From: Prorocentrum cordatum
Lineage: Eukaryota > Sar > Dinophyceae > Prorocentrales > Prorocentraceae
Assembly (NCBI GenBank): GCA_963575745.1
Contig: CAUYUJ010015949.1
Location: 579,510-643,509 of the forward strand
DNA: 64,000 nt
Direction of reading: 5' to 3'
Shown here: positions 1-9,142 of the stretch, in pieces
How the letters are laid out: each line of letters starts with the position of its first letter
Numbering within the stretch: position 1 is the first letter of the stretch
Made by a program: the position numbers and the translations under genes
The notes under the pieces: model-generated
Databases searched by the model: none
The model's input: the letters and a program-made list of their open reading frames with translations, nothing else
Told to the model about the DNA's origin: nothing

Positions 1-360
1 GCTCCCGCCCGTGCCCCTCCGCACCGCTCCCGCGTCCGTCCGCCCGCTCGCCCCCGAACTCCCGTGCCCCTCCCGTGTCTCTTCCGTGCCCCCCCCCGTG
101 TTTCTCCCATGTCCCTCCCACCCCTCCGTGTCTTTCGCACCGTCCCTTCCGTGTTCCTCAAATGATCATGCATCCCCCCCCCGCGTCCTGCCCGCCCGCC
201 CGCCCGCGCTCGTGTCCTTCCCTCCCGTGTCTCCTCGCATCTCCCCCCGCCCCCCCCCCCCCCCTCGTGTCCCTCATTATCTCCCTCCTCTCCTTTCCAT
301 CACTCTATATCTCTCTCCCTATTGCCCACTACCATGCGTTCCATCATGGTGCGCATGCAT
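1..360. other. C-rich low-complexity DNA, no gene
   Basis: The stretch is dominated by C runs and short repeats of the kind CCCGTGTCTCTCC. Open frames here encode only Pro/Ser-rich low-complexity peptides with no domain or splice signal. I see no gene. The first GCGCTGCAGCGC palindrome begins at its right edge. Confidence 0.6.
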
Positions 361-589
361 AGCGCTGCAGCGCTTCATGTTACTTTGTGACGATGATTTC
401 TGCTGAGCGCTGCAGCGCTCACGTGTGTTCCTTAATTGCATGCGATCGTTGCGCTGCAGCGCATCTGTACTGTTGTGGCCTCTCTTCCACCTCAGCAGCC
501 GAGTGCTTCAGCTCTCGCAGTGTGGGAGGCCCTCCCTCGCGCTTCCCCTCGGAGCGTCCGCGCACCCCCTCGCCCTCGCGGAGGGCATC

Positions 590-2445
590 ATGTCTGCCGC
601 GGCTGCGGCCACACCCATCAACCACATCCTGGATAACCTGGACAGCTGCGACGCCTTCTTCGCATCGCAGATCGGCGTCATCGCCGCCGACGCGGTGGCG
701 CAGAGCCAGTCCGCCTTGTCCATGAGCGTGCAGCTGCAGCTTCACAACTTGGGGACGATCGGGGCTGCCCAAGCAGCTACCCTGCAGAATCGAATCACCG
801 CGTCGGGCTTCGCGGACAGCCACAAGGCGCGCCTCAGCGCCGCGCTGGCCGCGCGCGTGGGCACGGCGACGCCCACGCTCCAGATGCGCGCGCAGACGCT
901 CGCGTCAGGGCGGCGCTATCCATCGTGCTTTGCACGTCGGACCGCCGAAGTGTTATTCACATGTATGGTTTAATTGTTTGTTCTGTACTTTATGTATGCT
1001 ACCATGTTCATTTTTCAAATGTACTTATGTTAGCATGCTGCAGCATGTCTGCGTCGATTCGTAGGCCGGTGGGCTTTACCATGCAGGACTGGGGTTTATT
1101 TCGCGACCCCAGCCAGAGCATCGTCGCGAAGGTGCGCGCGTTGATCAAACGTTGCGGTGCCATCGGCTTGACGGTTCCGAGCGAGAACACGCTGAAAGAG
1201 TTGGCGGCGTTGATGGCATGCGCCCATCTTCCAGACGCAAACCCTGGGCAGCTCTACGGGATCGTGACGGAGATGAAGGTTTGGGGTTCGGCGGGAACGC
1301 CTAACGCAGACGCATCACACCGCACTGACTGCAGCCAATGCGACGCGGCGCGTCAGCGTTAGGGTTTCCCGACGAGTCGCCCTTTACAGGGTCAGTTCTT
1401 GGCGAGCCGCAGGGGCGCGACGGGGCAAGCGGCGACAGTGACTTGGAATTTCCCAGCAGATCCTCGGCAGCTCCCTCAGCACATCTTCGACGCGGCGTAC
1501 ACCGATGCGGACCCGCCGATCGATGTGACGCGCGACCTCGCCAACGTGGCATCGCATCTACGAGGCTGCTGCCACCCCGTCATGCGCTGCAGCGCTGATT
1601 GTTCTGGATGTCTTGGGTGCTTCGGTGAGCTCGGTCCTTTAGGTCCACCTCGCATAGAGCATGATAGGTTTCATGCTACGCGTGCGCCGCTGAAGCGGCC
1701 TGCGGGTCTCAACGCCATCAAGGCTCGCGTGCCTCTCAGGCTGACCAACAAGGGCTTGCGGGCTGCCGCCCCACCGCATCAGCCGAGCACTGCCATTGTG
1801 CCATGGACACCATCGGGGTCACCCTCCGTGCCGCCTGCAGCGCCAATGCAACCCATGGACGCGATGGCCGTGATGCAGCAAATGCTGGCAGCGTTTGCGC
1901 CACCGCCATCGCCGCCCAACGAGCTGCAGCTGCAGCTCTTCCCGCGCCGCCCTGCGGCGCCCACGGCGAGCCCCCCCGCGAGTCCCCCCGCGATTGGTGA
2001 TTCGCCAGCTGGGCCAGCATTGTCAGCGGCGGCGCCAGATGCTGCTGCAGCAGCGCCAACGCCGCCAAACGAAGATGCTGCTGCAGCAGCAGACGGAGAC
2101 GAGGATGCTGTGCTGCAGGCGATCGAGACCTTGGCTGCGGGCAGCGCGAAAGGCGAGCTGCCTCGCAAGGGCAATGGCAAGGGCAAGAAGGGCAAGGGCA
2201 AGAGCGCGATCAAGGGCAAGAGCAAGACAGGCGCTGGCAAGGGCAAGACGGCGGCCAAGGGCACGGCCAAACCGAAGGCCAAGGGCAAAGGGAAGGCCAA
2301 AGCCAAGGCCAAGGCCAAGCCCAAGGGCAAGGCGGCAGCCAAACGGGGCCAAATGGCACTCGGGTGCAGCAAATGCCGCTACCTGCCGAATGGCTGCGGC
2401 ACGTGCCGCGACCCGAACTTCACTGGCCGTCGCGGCAAGCCGTGA
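590..2445 (+). CDS. Spliced gene, Lys/Gly/Ala-rich protein with Cys-pair tail
   Basis: Three exons join in frame: 590-903 (ending at 909 is also possible), 1065-1278 and 1390-2445, giving about 527 residues. I chose the start because the ATG at 590 opens a frame that turns from Ser/Pro noise into an ordinary sequence (MSAAAAATPINHILDNLDS). Exon 2 reads PVGFTMQDWGLFRDPSQS. Exon 3 begins GQFLASRRGATGQ, then has an Ala/Pro-rich linker with two Asp/Glu-rich patches and a long tract of K-G, K-A and G-K dipeptides at about 2160-2345. It ends in CSKCRYLPNGCGTCRDPNF, a CX2C-X6-CX2C arrangement that could bind zinc. The basic tract suggests nucleic-acid binding. I do not recognise the family. A further intron around the palindrome at 1584-1595 is possible, although the frame stays open through it. 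The gene lies upstream of two others on the same strand. Confidence 0.5.
904..1064 (+). other. Intron 1 of the 590-2445 gene
   Basis: GT at 904 and AG at 1063-1064 join the flanking frames in the correct phase, with the codon split 2+1. A GC donor at 910 would also keep phase. The palindrome CATGCTGCAGCATG (1034-1047) lies 17 bases before the acceptor. The 5' half is noticeably AT-richer than the exons. Confidence 0.5.
1279..1389 (+). other. Intron 2 of the 590-2445 gene, with internal inverted repeat
   Basis: GT follows ATGAAG and the acceptor is TTTACAG; the junction is phase 0. Near both ends lies an inverted repeat: GCCTAACGCAGACGC at about 1300 and GCGTCAGCGTTAGGG at about 1350. The core CTGCAG lies between them. 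An intron that is largely one hairpin is what an introner-like insertion would leave. Confidence 0.5.
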
Positions 2446-3188
2446 GCGCGCAACGGGCACTGTCGGCATATGGAGGTGAGGATGAGGATTATGAGGGCGA
2501 GGAGGAGGATGGGTAGGATGATGAGGAGGATGAGCATGTGGAGGAGAAGGAATGAGGAGGATGGTGAGGATTAGTGCGAGGTTGGATGGAACGCTGGCCG
2601 ATGATATGAACGGTAGTGGCGATGGTCTTGCCTGGCGGTCGCGCGGCTCGCACGGACGACGAGGAGGATGAAAGTCAAATATGTTGACGGGTTCTCTTGG
2701 ATGCGGGCGCTGCAGCGCTGGCGCCTTTGTGGTCAACGTTTGCATCGCCATCATGATCACGATGCAGCGCTGCAGCGCTCGCTTTCCTGGATGGTGGCGT
2801 AGATATTGCGTGCTGGTGTGTTCCGATGCAGCGCTGCAGCGCCTGTCAGACTTGCGGTGCCGCTGTAGCGTTGGCGCGTTTGTGAGTGTGCAGTTGCAGC
2901 CGCGGTGTCCATGTATTGCGTGACGTGCTCGTCTTGAGTGCCAGTCGTTCCTCGTCGATACGCGCTGCAGCGCCATCATTCGTGATGTCGAGCGTTGTCT
3001 CCCGCATGGTTGTTGCCAAGTCACGCGCTGCAGCGCTGTGATTCGCTCATGTTGCGCGTTGCCGATGGCATGCCCTCCTCCCCCTCCTCCTCCTCCTCCT
3101 CCTCACTTGGCTCGCGCGTCGCAGTCGCCATCGTTTGCTGCAGCGGGTGCTGGCAACGGACCTCCTCCGCCTCCTCACTGGGCTCGCA
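2446..3188. other. Intergenic stretch with five palindromes
   Basis: No gene was found between the first and second coding regions. The first 200 bases are GAGGATGAG-type purine repeat. Then come five GCGCTGCAGCGC palindromes at 2707, 2767, 2831, 2962 and 3025, spaced 60-130 bases apart. A CCTCCTCCT tract at 3070-3110 follows. Short frames here are Arg/Pro-rich noise. Confidence 0.5.
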
Positions 3189-3619
3189 ATGGCGGCGCGC
3201 CGCTGCGACAAGCCGTTCGAAGCGCAAGCGCGCGCCGACCGTCGCGACGAGTTGCGCGAGGCCCGCGCGAGAGCGACGGCGACTGCTACAGCAGAGGTGA
3301 AGGAGGCGCGGAAGAACGCCAGGAACGCGAAGAAGCAGGTGCAGATCCGCACCGCGGAGCTGCAGGTGGATGAGGAGGCGGATGAGAAGGATGACGGTGG
3401 GGTTCATGAGTGCGGCAGGCTACTCCCCCGCTGCAGCGGGGGAGAAGGGCGACAGGGGGGATGCTCAGGAGGAGGTGGAAGGCGATGATGTGGGAGGATG
3501 AGGAGTATGAGTAGCAGGGTCGGGGTCAGATGGACATCGCCGCTTCGGACGTGGCCAACCAGAAACTCAACGAGGCGTTGGCCTCGCTGCGGAACGCCAA
3601 GAAGATGAAGGTTACCTGA
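3189..3619 (+). CDS. Small two-exon gene, 88-residue charged helical protein
   Basis: Exon 1 (3189-3365) starts MAARRCDKPFEAQARADRRD and ends at GCGGAGCTGCAG. Exon 2 (3530-3619) reads MDIAASDVANQKLNEALASL and ends in KKMKVT and a TGA stop. The junction is phase 0 with GT at 3366 and AG at 3528-3529. The protein is rich in Ala, Arg, Glu and Lys with hardly any Pro or Gly, so it is probably one long helix or coiled coil. The motif RNAKK occurs in both exons. I do not recognise a family. It lies between the basic protein gene and the transposase-like gene on the same strand and may simply be an accessory of the same unit. Upstream exons cannot be excluded. Confidence 0.5.
3366..3529 (+). other. 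Intron of the small gene
   Basis: The donor is CTGCAG|GTGGATGAGG and the acceptor is GGGGTCAG. Most of the intron is GGATGAGGAGG-like purine repeat. It also holds an 18-base perfect palindrome (3425-3442) centred on CTGCAG with C5/G5 arms. Confidence 0.55.
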
Positions 3620-4297
3620 GTGAGGTCGGCCTCGGCGACCGCCTGCTGAAGCATGCTGGTTCGATTGATTGGTAAAGGCCGGAGGGAACGTGGTTGAGCG
3701 TGTTGTTTGAGTTGCGCTGCAGCGCTTCTCCGTGGACCACGGTTGAAAGTTTGCGCGCGGATCATGATGTGTTAATGTGTTGCGCTGCAGCGCAGTTTCG
3801 CTTGCAGTTTCTCGTTGGATGGCGATGTGGCGGATGATGAGGGCGAGTGATATTGATGCTGTTGACGATGAAGGTGATGGTGACGGGGAGGATGAAGGGA
3901 CGGGAGACGGATGATGAGGAGGATGGGTAGGTTGAGGAGGAGGATGGGGAGGATGAGGGGGCGCATGAGGCGGAGGAGGAGGAGGAGGAGGAAGAGGAGG
4001 AGGAGGAGGTATAGGAGGGGGAGGAAGAGGAGGAGGACGAGGGGGATGGCGAGCAGGATGGAGGAGGAGGAGGACGTTCGCGCTGCAGCGCGTCAGATTG
4101 TCATCATTGGACGTTAGCGGCGCTGTAGCGCCATGTGCTCCCAGACTGTTGCTTGGCAGTTAGCGCTGCAGCGCGCATTTGGTTGCTCTCCACGCGGTGC
4201 AGCCTCATTTCCATCCGTAGTCGCCGTGGCCCCTAGCGGAGGGGCCCCTCCGCGCGCGCGCAGCGACGGAGGCAAGCTTGCCTCGGGAACGCGCGCG
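3620..4297. other. Intergenic purine repeat with four palindromes
   Basis: GAGGATGAGGGGGC-type purine repeats fill 3890-4075. Palindromes occur at 3715, 3782, 4080 and 4163, with a mutated copy (GGCGCTGTAGCGCC) at about 4120. No reading frame before the ATG at 4298 resembles protein. Confidence 0.5.
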
Positions 4298-4811
4298 ATG
4301 GCGGCAGAGGACGACCGCCCAGCGAAGCTGCGGCGGCTGTCCCGCCTTCGCGCGGAACTGCCATTCATGCATTGTAATGCGATGGCGCAATTCCTGGCGT
4401 CCGTTAAGCGAGACGGAGCCCCCGAATTGGGATCCCGACGCCAGGATATCAGAGACGCTCGGGAGCTCATGGTCGGTGAGAACACGCCGTACGGCAAGCT
4501 CCACCAGAACATGGTAGTCGGGCAGCACACGGTGGAGATCTGCAGTCCAGCAGCAATGCTGTGGTATTGCAGCGCCCTCCCCGCGATGCAGCCTCTGTGG
4601 CAGCGGGCGCTGGAGCTGCCACGCCCGTGGCACATCATCATTTACGGCGATGAAATAGGCGCTGGCAACGCGCTGGCGCACGTGCAGAACCGCAAGTCCT
4701 GGGGCATCTACTGGACGATCGCGGAATTCGGCCCGCAGGCGCTTTCGTCGGAGGACTTTCGCGATAGCGTTGCTGCAGCAACGATATATGCGGGGGGGGG
4801 AGGGGGGTAGA

Positions 4812-4852
<41 letters not shown>

Positions 4853-6739
4853 GCGCTGCAGCGCCAGTTGTGCTGCGATTTGTTCGCAGGATGCGTGGTT
4901 CCAGCTCGCGACGACGCGGGCCAAGACCGCGAACGACATCCAGCCGCGCGGACTGACGATGCTACTGGACGCAATCCTCGCGCAGTTCTGGCCTGATCAG
5001 GGGCGCAACTTCAGCGCAGGCATCAGCTTGCGGCTGCGCCCCGACGGCGCGACGGAGCTCATCCAGATGGACCTCGGAATTTACATTCAGCCGCTGCAGC
5101 GGTCGCCGCATAGCACCCAAGATTAGTTAGCATACATGTGCACATGTATATATCCATTACGCCTTCTTGCGTCGCTGCAGCGGCTCTGTCGGATCGCGGA
5201 CGAGGATGCAATACACCGCTTGATCGGAATGAAAGGTTCGTCTGGAATCAAACCATGTTTTATGTGCCGCAACGTGTTCTTGAAGGGCGAAGTTCGGGAT
5301 ATAGTTGCTTATGATGCGACGGGTGTCGCTGTTCACCACTCGGAACCAGGTGCGTCGCGGCTGCAGCCGATGACGGCGCCGTTGCTCGATGCCATCTGCA
5401 ACAGATTGATCGAAGGGGTCAACATCATGAACAAGGGCGAGTTCCAGGAGTTGGAGCGCCGACTTGGCTGGAACTGGGACCCCCATTTGCCTGAGCGGGT
5501 TCGGAAACTCAAGCCGCTCGAGACAGTCATGTTTGATTGGATGCATTGTATTTTCGTCAACGGTACATATAACATTCTGGTGTTCCAAATGTTTCGAAGG
5601 TTGAAGGGTTACTGGGCGCGCGCAGACGCATATTTCCAGGACTGGTCGTTTCCAGGGTGCCACTCCATCTCCCCCGACACGCGCGCGATCTTCGGCGAGA
5701 AGCGCGTGAGGTCCCACGTTGACAGCAAGCATTTCAAGTGTACCGCCAGCGAGGGGCTCACAACCATGCAAGTATCATTGCATGCTTCGCGCCCCCGCCA
5801 GACCAATAATACATGCGCTGCAGCGCACGTGAATTTCTGTAGGATATGTACTGCACCCCTCTTGTTCGGACATGCGTTCGCGCGGGCGGATTGACGTGTT
5901 TCTTCAGGGAGGTGGCTAGCGACGCTGCAGCGCCTGCAGTCCGATCTGCTTGCGCAGTGTTCGAGGCGCACACGATCGTTGTGGAAGAAATCCTACGAGT
6001 ATCCAGGCGTCAGGCAGACGCGGATAAGCTGCAGGCTGCGGTTAACATGTTTTTGTTGTCATACAGCAGCGTCTTTGGCAAGGAAACGATGGCGCAGAAG
6101 TTCCATTACCTGCACCACTTCGCCAACTACGTGAGGCGTTGGGGCCATGTGGCGCTGCCGTCGTGCTGGGTTTTGGAGCGCAAGCACAAGACCAGCAAGC
6201 GCTTTGCGAACGCTCTTCAGGTGGGGGCTGCAGCCTCCAGCGGCTGGGACGCCAATGTCCTGAAGAGCGTCGCCGAGCGGCACCTGTGGCAGCTCATGGA
6301 TGGCGACACCTTTAAGGTTAACTGCCTGGTTAACGCCCCCAGGCCGTCCAAGGCCATCTCGCGCGAACTGCTGCAGCAGTTCGGGCCTGCGGACTTTGTT
6401 ACGTCCGCTGCAGCGCGGTGCCGCTACCACGACGTCAAATACGGCGACGTCGTGCTGTTGGAGGACGGAGGAGGGGAACACATTGCGGCCGAGGTGTTGA
6501 AACACCTCTCCTTCACCAAGAACGGCCACTACTATGGCTTGAGCTTGGTCCTGCCCTACTTCTTCAAGGAGAAGCTGCACCCGCGCGCCTCCGCGCACGT
6601 GCTTGGCGGCGATGCCGACGCCTTTTGGGCGCACACGGCGAGCATCGCGTGCTCGCTCGCGTGGGCGCCGCGCGAGGGCGGCGGCATCCGAGCGGCGCGC
6701 CCGATATGGTCGCAGCCGCGGTGGTGCGCTTTAGCCTAA
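4298..6739 (+). CDS. TNP2/CACTA-like transposase-related protein, four exons
   Basis: Exons 4298-4768, 4890-5090, 5205-5771 and 5843-6739 join in one frame, every junction at phase 0, to give 711 residues ending with the TAA at 6737. The start is MAAEDDRPAKLRRLSRLRAE. Family-like marks, in order: the Cys pair in GIKPCFMCRNVFLKG; the Asp-X-Met-His box in VMFDWMHCIFVNGTYN, which matches the D-X-MH region of TNP2-type transposases; and a late block KFHYLHHFANYVRRWG followed by WVLERKHKTSKRFAN, like the DUF4218-type region where a conserved YPFER or ERKHK motif sits. From family knowledge, such proteins cut and move CACTA elements. Domain order and motifs are seen; the transposase call is inferred. 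There is no stop or frame break, so it may be active or domesticated. I saw no CACTA termini nearby. Its TAA overlaps the start of a 110-base tandem repeat. Confidence 0.6.
4769..4889 (+). other. Intron 1 of the transposase-like gene, palindromes at both ends
   Basis: The intron starts exactly with the palindrome GTTGCTGCAGCAAC and carries GGCGCTGCAGCGCC at 4852-4865, about 24 bases before the acceptor TTCGCAG. Between them lies a GA dinucleotide tract (4810-4851). The exon resumes with GATGCG. Confidence 0.65.
5091..5204 (+). other. Intron 2 of the transposase-like gene
   Basis: CCGCTGCAGCGG begins at 5091, directly after the exon end ATTCAG. TCGCTGCAGCGG at 5172-5183 lies about 20 bases before the acceptor GACGAG. 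Frames on both sides match. The donor is neither GT nor clearly GC, so the exact 5' edge is uncertain. Dinoflagellates are known to use unusual donors. The exon resumes with GATGCA. Confidence 0.5.
5772..5842 (+). other. Intron 3 of the transposase-like gene
   Basis: This is a 71-base intron with GT at 5772 and acceptor TTCTGTAG. The palindrome GCGCTGCAGCGC (5815-5826) lies 16 bases before the acceptor. At the donor there is a small hairpin, ATGCAA with TTGCAT, spanning the splice point. The exon resumes with GATATG. Confidence 0.55.
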
Positions 6740-6957
6740 AACGTGGATTCCTTACTGGCGCTGCAGCGCACTTTTTTACATTGCTAAATGCTTCGGTGCT
6801 GCAGCACCTGAACGTTGCATGGTCGACGACTCCTCTTCTCCGCCTTGAAAACGTGGATTCCTTCTGCATTGCGCTGTAGCGCACCTTTTTCATTGACACT
6901 TCGGTGCTGCAGCACCTGAACAGTGCATGGTCGCCGATTCCTCTCCTCCGCCTCGTT
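6738..6957 (+). repeat. 110-base tandem duplication with paired palindromes
   Basis: Two head-to-tail copies (6738-6847 and 6848-6957) both begin AAAACGTGGATTCCTT. Each contains a GCGCTGCAGCGC-type palindrome followed about 35-45 bases later by GGTGCTGCAGCACC, then GCATGGTCG. The first copy overlaps the stop codon of the transposase-like gene. In copy 2 the first palindrome has changed to GCGCTGTAGCGC. Confidence 0.85.
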
Positions 6958-7243
6958 CCTCCTCCTCCTCTTGCGCTGCAGCGCTAATGTCGTTGATCAG
7001 TGGTGCGGTCGTTCAAACTCCTCCTTCCCCGCGTCCTCCCCCTTCTCCCCCTCCTCCTACTGCTCCTACTGCTGCTCCCCCTCCTCATCTTGCCCCCCCT
7101 TCCCCTCCCCCCCCCCCCTTCTCTGGCGAGGGGGGGGGGTGGAGGAGGGGGAGGGGGAGGAGGAGGAGGAGGAGGAGGAGGAGGAGGAGGAGGGAAAACG
7201 ACGAGATAAAGCTCAGAGCGGGAGGAGGATGGGGAGGGAGGAG

Positions 7244-7324
<81 letters not shown>

Positions 7325-7735
7325 AGGAGGAGGAGGAGGACGAGGAGGAGGAGGAGTGAGGAGGAGGAGGAGGAGAGAGGAGGAGGGGGAGGAGGAGGAG
7401 GAGGGAGGAGGAGGAGGAAGGAGAGAGAGGAGCTATAGGAGGAGAGGAGGAGGAGGAGGAGGAGGATGAGGAGGGGATGGGGGGAGGAGGAGGACGATGG
7501 AGGAGCGGAGGGTTAGGAGGACGAGGAGGAGGATGAGGAGGAGGAGGACGAGGGAGGAGTATATGATGATGACGAGAGGAGGAGGGCGAGAGGAGGAGGC
7601 GGAGAGGAGGAGGAGGAGGAGGAGGAGGAGGAGGAGGAGGAGGAGGAGGAGGAGGAGGAGGAGGAGAGGGAGGAGGAGGAGGAGGAGGAGGATAGAAGGA
7701 GGGGGGAGGAGGAGACGCCGCCCGCGCGCGTGCGG
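6958..7735. repeat. CCT then GGA tracts with a long G homopolymer
   Basis: CCTCCTCCT (6958-7120) changes sharply to GGAGGAGGA (7130-7700). Inside is a G run of about 75 bases, 7249-7323, broken by one C and one T. Homopolymers of this length are prone to assembly error. No gene. Confidence 0.85.
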
Positions 7736-7784
7736 CTTACAGGCCGCGCGGGGAGCGCGCCCTCCCTTTTCCCTTTGCTTCGCG

Positions 7785-8170
7785 GCTCGGGATCGCCATC
7801 GAAAAACATATCAAGACATGTTTTTCGATGGCGACCCCGAGCCATGGGGCAGTCTCCTCTCGGAGGACCCCTCGGGGATGTCGGGGATCCTCCTCGACAT
7901 CCCCGAGGGGTGGGACGGGCTCGGCAGCCATCGGCCCGTCGCACGTCGTCGTCCCCCAACCCTCTGGGTTGTGGACGACGGCTACGTGCGGTGGGCCGCT
8001 CTGGCTGCCGAGCGGCGCGCGGGGCCCCCCCCCGCCGCCCGCGCCAGCGGCAATGCCGCTGGAGATGGCGGCGCAGAGCGCGGCGCAGGCGAACTTCGCC
8101 TGCGCCGCGCTCAGCCGCGCCAGGCTGCCGCTCGACGCGGCGGCCCTGCAGGGCCGCCGCGTCGAGCGGC
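7785..8170. repeat. Run of six consecutive hairpins
   Basis: Six inverted repeats follow one another with hardly any spacer. (1) Arms 7785-7809 and 7818-7842, 25 bp with one mismatch, loop 8. (2) 7867-7883 and 7895-7911, 17 bp perfect. (3) An imperfect long one, 7919-8013, with outer arms GCTCGGCAGCCA and TGGCTGCCGAGC. (4) CCAGCGGCA and TGCCGCTGG at 8044-8062. (5) 8076-8093 and 8095-8112, 18 bp perfect with a one-base loop. (6) A 44-bp perfect palindrome at 8127-8170. The frame through (5) and (6) reads as an Ala-rich helix (EMAAQSAAQANFACAALSRA), so parts may once have been coding. Confidence 0.85.
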
Positions 8171-8204
8171 CGTCTTGGGCTGAGGCGCGCCCGTCGCCGC
8201 CTCC

Positions 8205-8400
8205 GCCGCCGCCTCCCCCTTTCCTCCTCCTCCTCATCCTCCTCCCCGTCCTCCTCCTACTCCTCCTCCTCCTCGACATCTCCTCCTCCTTCTCCTCCTC
8301 CTCCTCCTCCTTCTCCTCCTCCTCCTCTCTCCCCCTCCTCTTCCTCCTCCTCCTCCTCCTCCTCCTCCTCTTCCTCCTCCTCCTTCTCCTTCTCAGAGTC
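8205..8400. repeat. CCT/CTC tract
   Basis: Nearly pure CCTCCTCCT with occasional TTC, following directly on the hairpin run. No gene. Confidence 0.9.
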
Positions 8401-8760
8401 CGCTAACCACTTAGTAAGTCCGCTAACCACTTAGTAAGTAAGCTAGCTAGCGGACTTACTATGTGGTTACTAAGTGGTTAGTAAGTGGTTTCTGGGTGGT
8501 TACTAAGTGGCAGCTAAGTGGTTACTAAGTGGTTAGCAAGTGGTAGCTAGAGTGGGGACTTAGCGAGCTAACCTCTACTAGAGACTTAGCAAGGTTAGCC
8601 TCCAGCTATAAGTGGTTAGTATCTCCTACTAACCAGTTGTAGCTGGTTATACAACTTACATCCGACTTACAACACTTATAACCTACTTACAACTCACTTG
8701 TACGTACATACTAAATCCTCTAACCCCTTAGTATCCGCGCTAACCACCTAGCAGCCGCCG
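8397..8760. repeat. ACTAAGTGGTTA minisatellite, both orientations
   Basis: The unit TTACTAAGTGGTT, or its complement AACCACTTAGTAA, occurs at least eight times, first in one orientation (8400-8440) then in the other (8455-8545). Degenerate copies (TAGCAAGTGG, ACTAACCAG) continue to about 8760. It is AT-rich against a GC-rich background. No gene. Confidence 0.7.
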
Positions 8761-8956
8761 CGGCCATCCAAGTAGGGTTCGCATGTGGCCCCCTGGGTCC
8801 GGCTTTCATCATGGGGTGTCTGCAGGGGGAGTTCGCGTCACATTTCGGCTCGGGTCACGCCATGCTCCTGCCATGTTCCTGACGGTCTTGTCGGGCCAGC
8901 CCGGGTGCCCCGAACCCGAGTCTCAGGTCTCCCCGGTCGAAGTCCGTCGGGGCCTA

Positions 8957-9142
8957 AGAGACGGGGGGGTCAGTGCGAATGGGGGTCAGCCCGTGCGCTG
9001 GATCTTGGAGGATGCTACCAAGCCAGGGCTGCGCTGACCCCGGGCTTGGGTGCAGGATCCCGCTGGATCTTGCAGGATCTTGCAGGATCCCGCAAGGCCT
9101 GGCTGACCGGGTGCTGGATTGACCCAGGTCAGTAGATTTCCG
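8957..9142 (+). repeat. F5 dispersed repeat, copy 1 (GCAGGATCC type)
   Basis: About 185 bases bounded by GGGGTCAG on the left and GACCCAGGTCAG on the right. The interior repeats GCAGGATCC/T and ends GCAAGGCCTGGCTGACC. It matches 26846-27016 and 35058-35233 over its whole length. Confidence 0.8.

Larger units (their letters stand above)
361..6984. repeat. GCGCTGCAGCGC palindrome family
   Basis: Exact 12-base copies start near 362, 406, 451, 1584, 2707, 2767, 2831, 2962, 3025, 3715, 3782, 4080, 4163, 4853, 5815, 6758 and 6973. Variants keep the CTGCAG centre but change the arms together so that the palindrome is preserved: CATGCTGCAGCATG (1034), CCCCCGCTGCAGCGGGGG (3425-3442), GTTGCTGCAGCAAC (4769), CCGCTGCAGCGG (5091) and GGTGCTGCAGCACC (6798 and 6904). 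I found no exact copy after 7 kb. Copies occur both in introns and between genes. Confidence 0.85.

Noticed and set aside
1399-2445. Single-exon gene starting at 1399
   Set aside because: That start is a TTG codon. The upstream exons at 590 and 1065 join in frame and have better coding character.
590-6739. CACTA termini around the TNP2-like gene
   Set aside because: I searched by eye for CACTA/TAGTG inverted ends on both sides and found none that pair.
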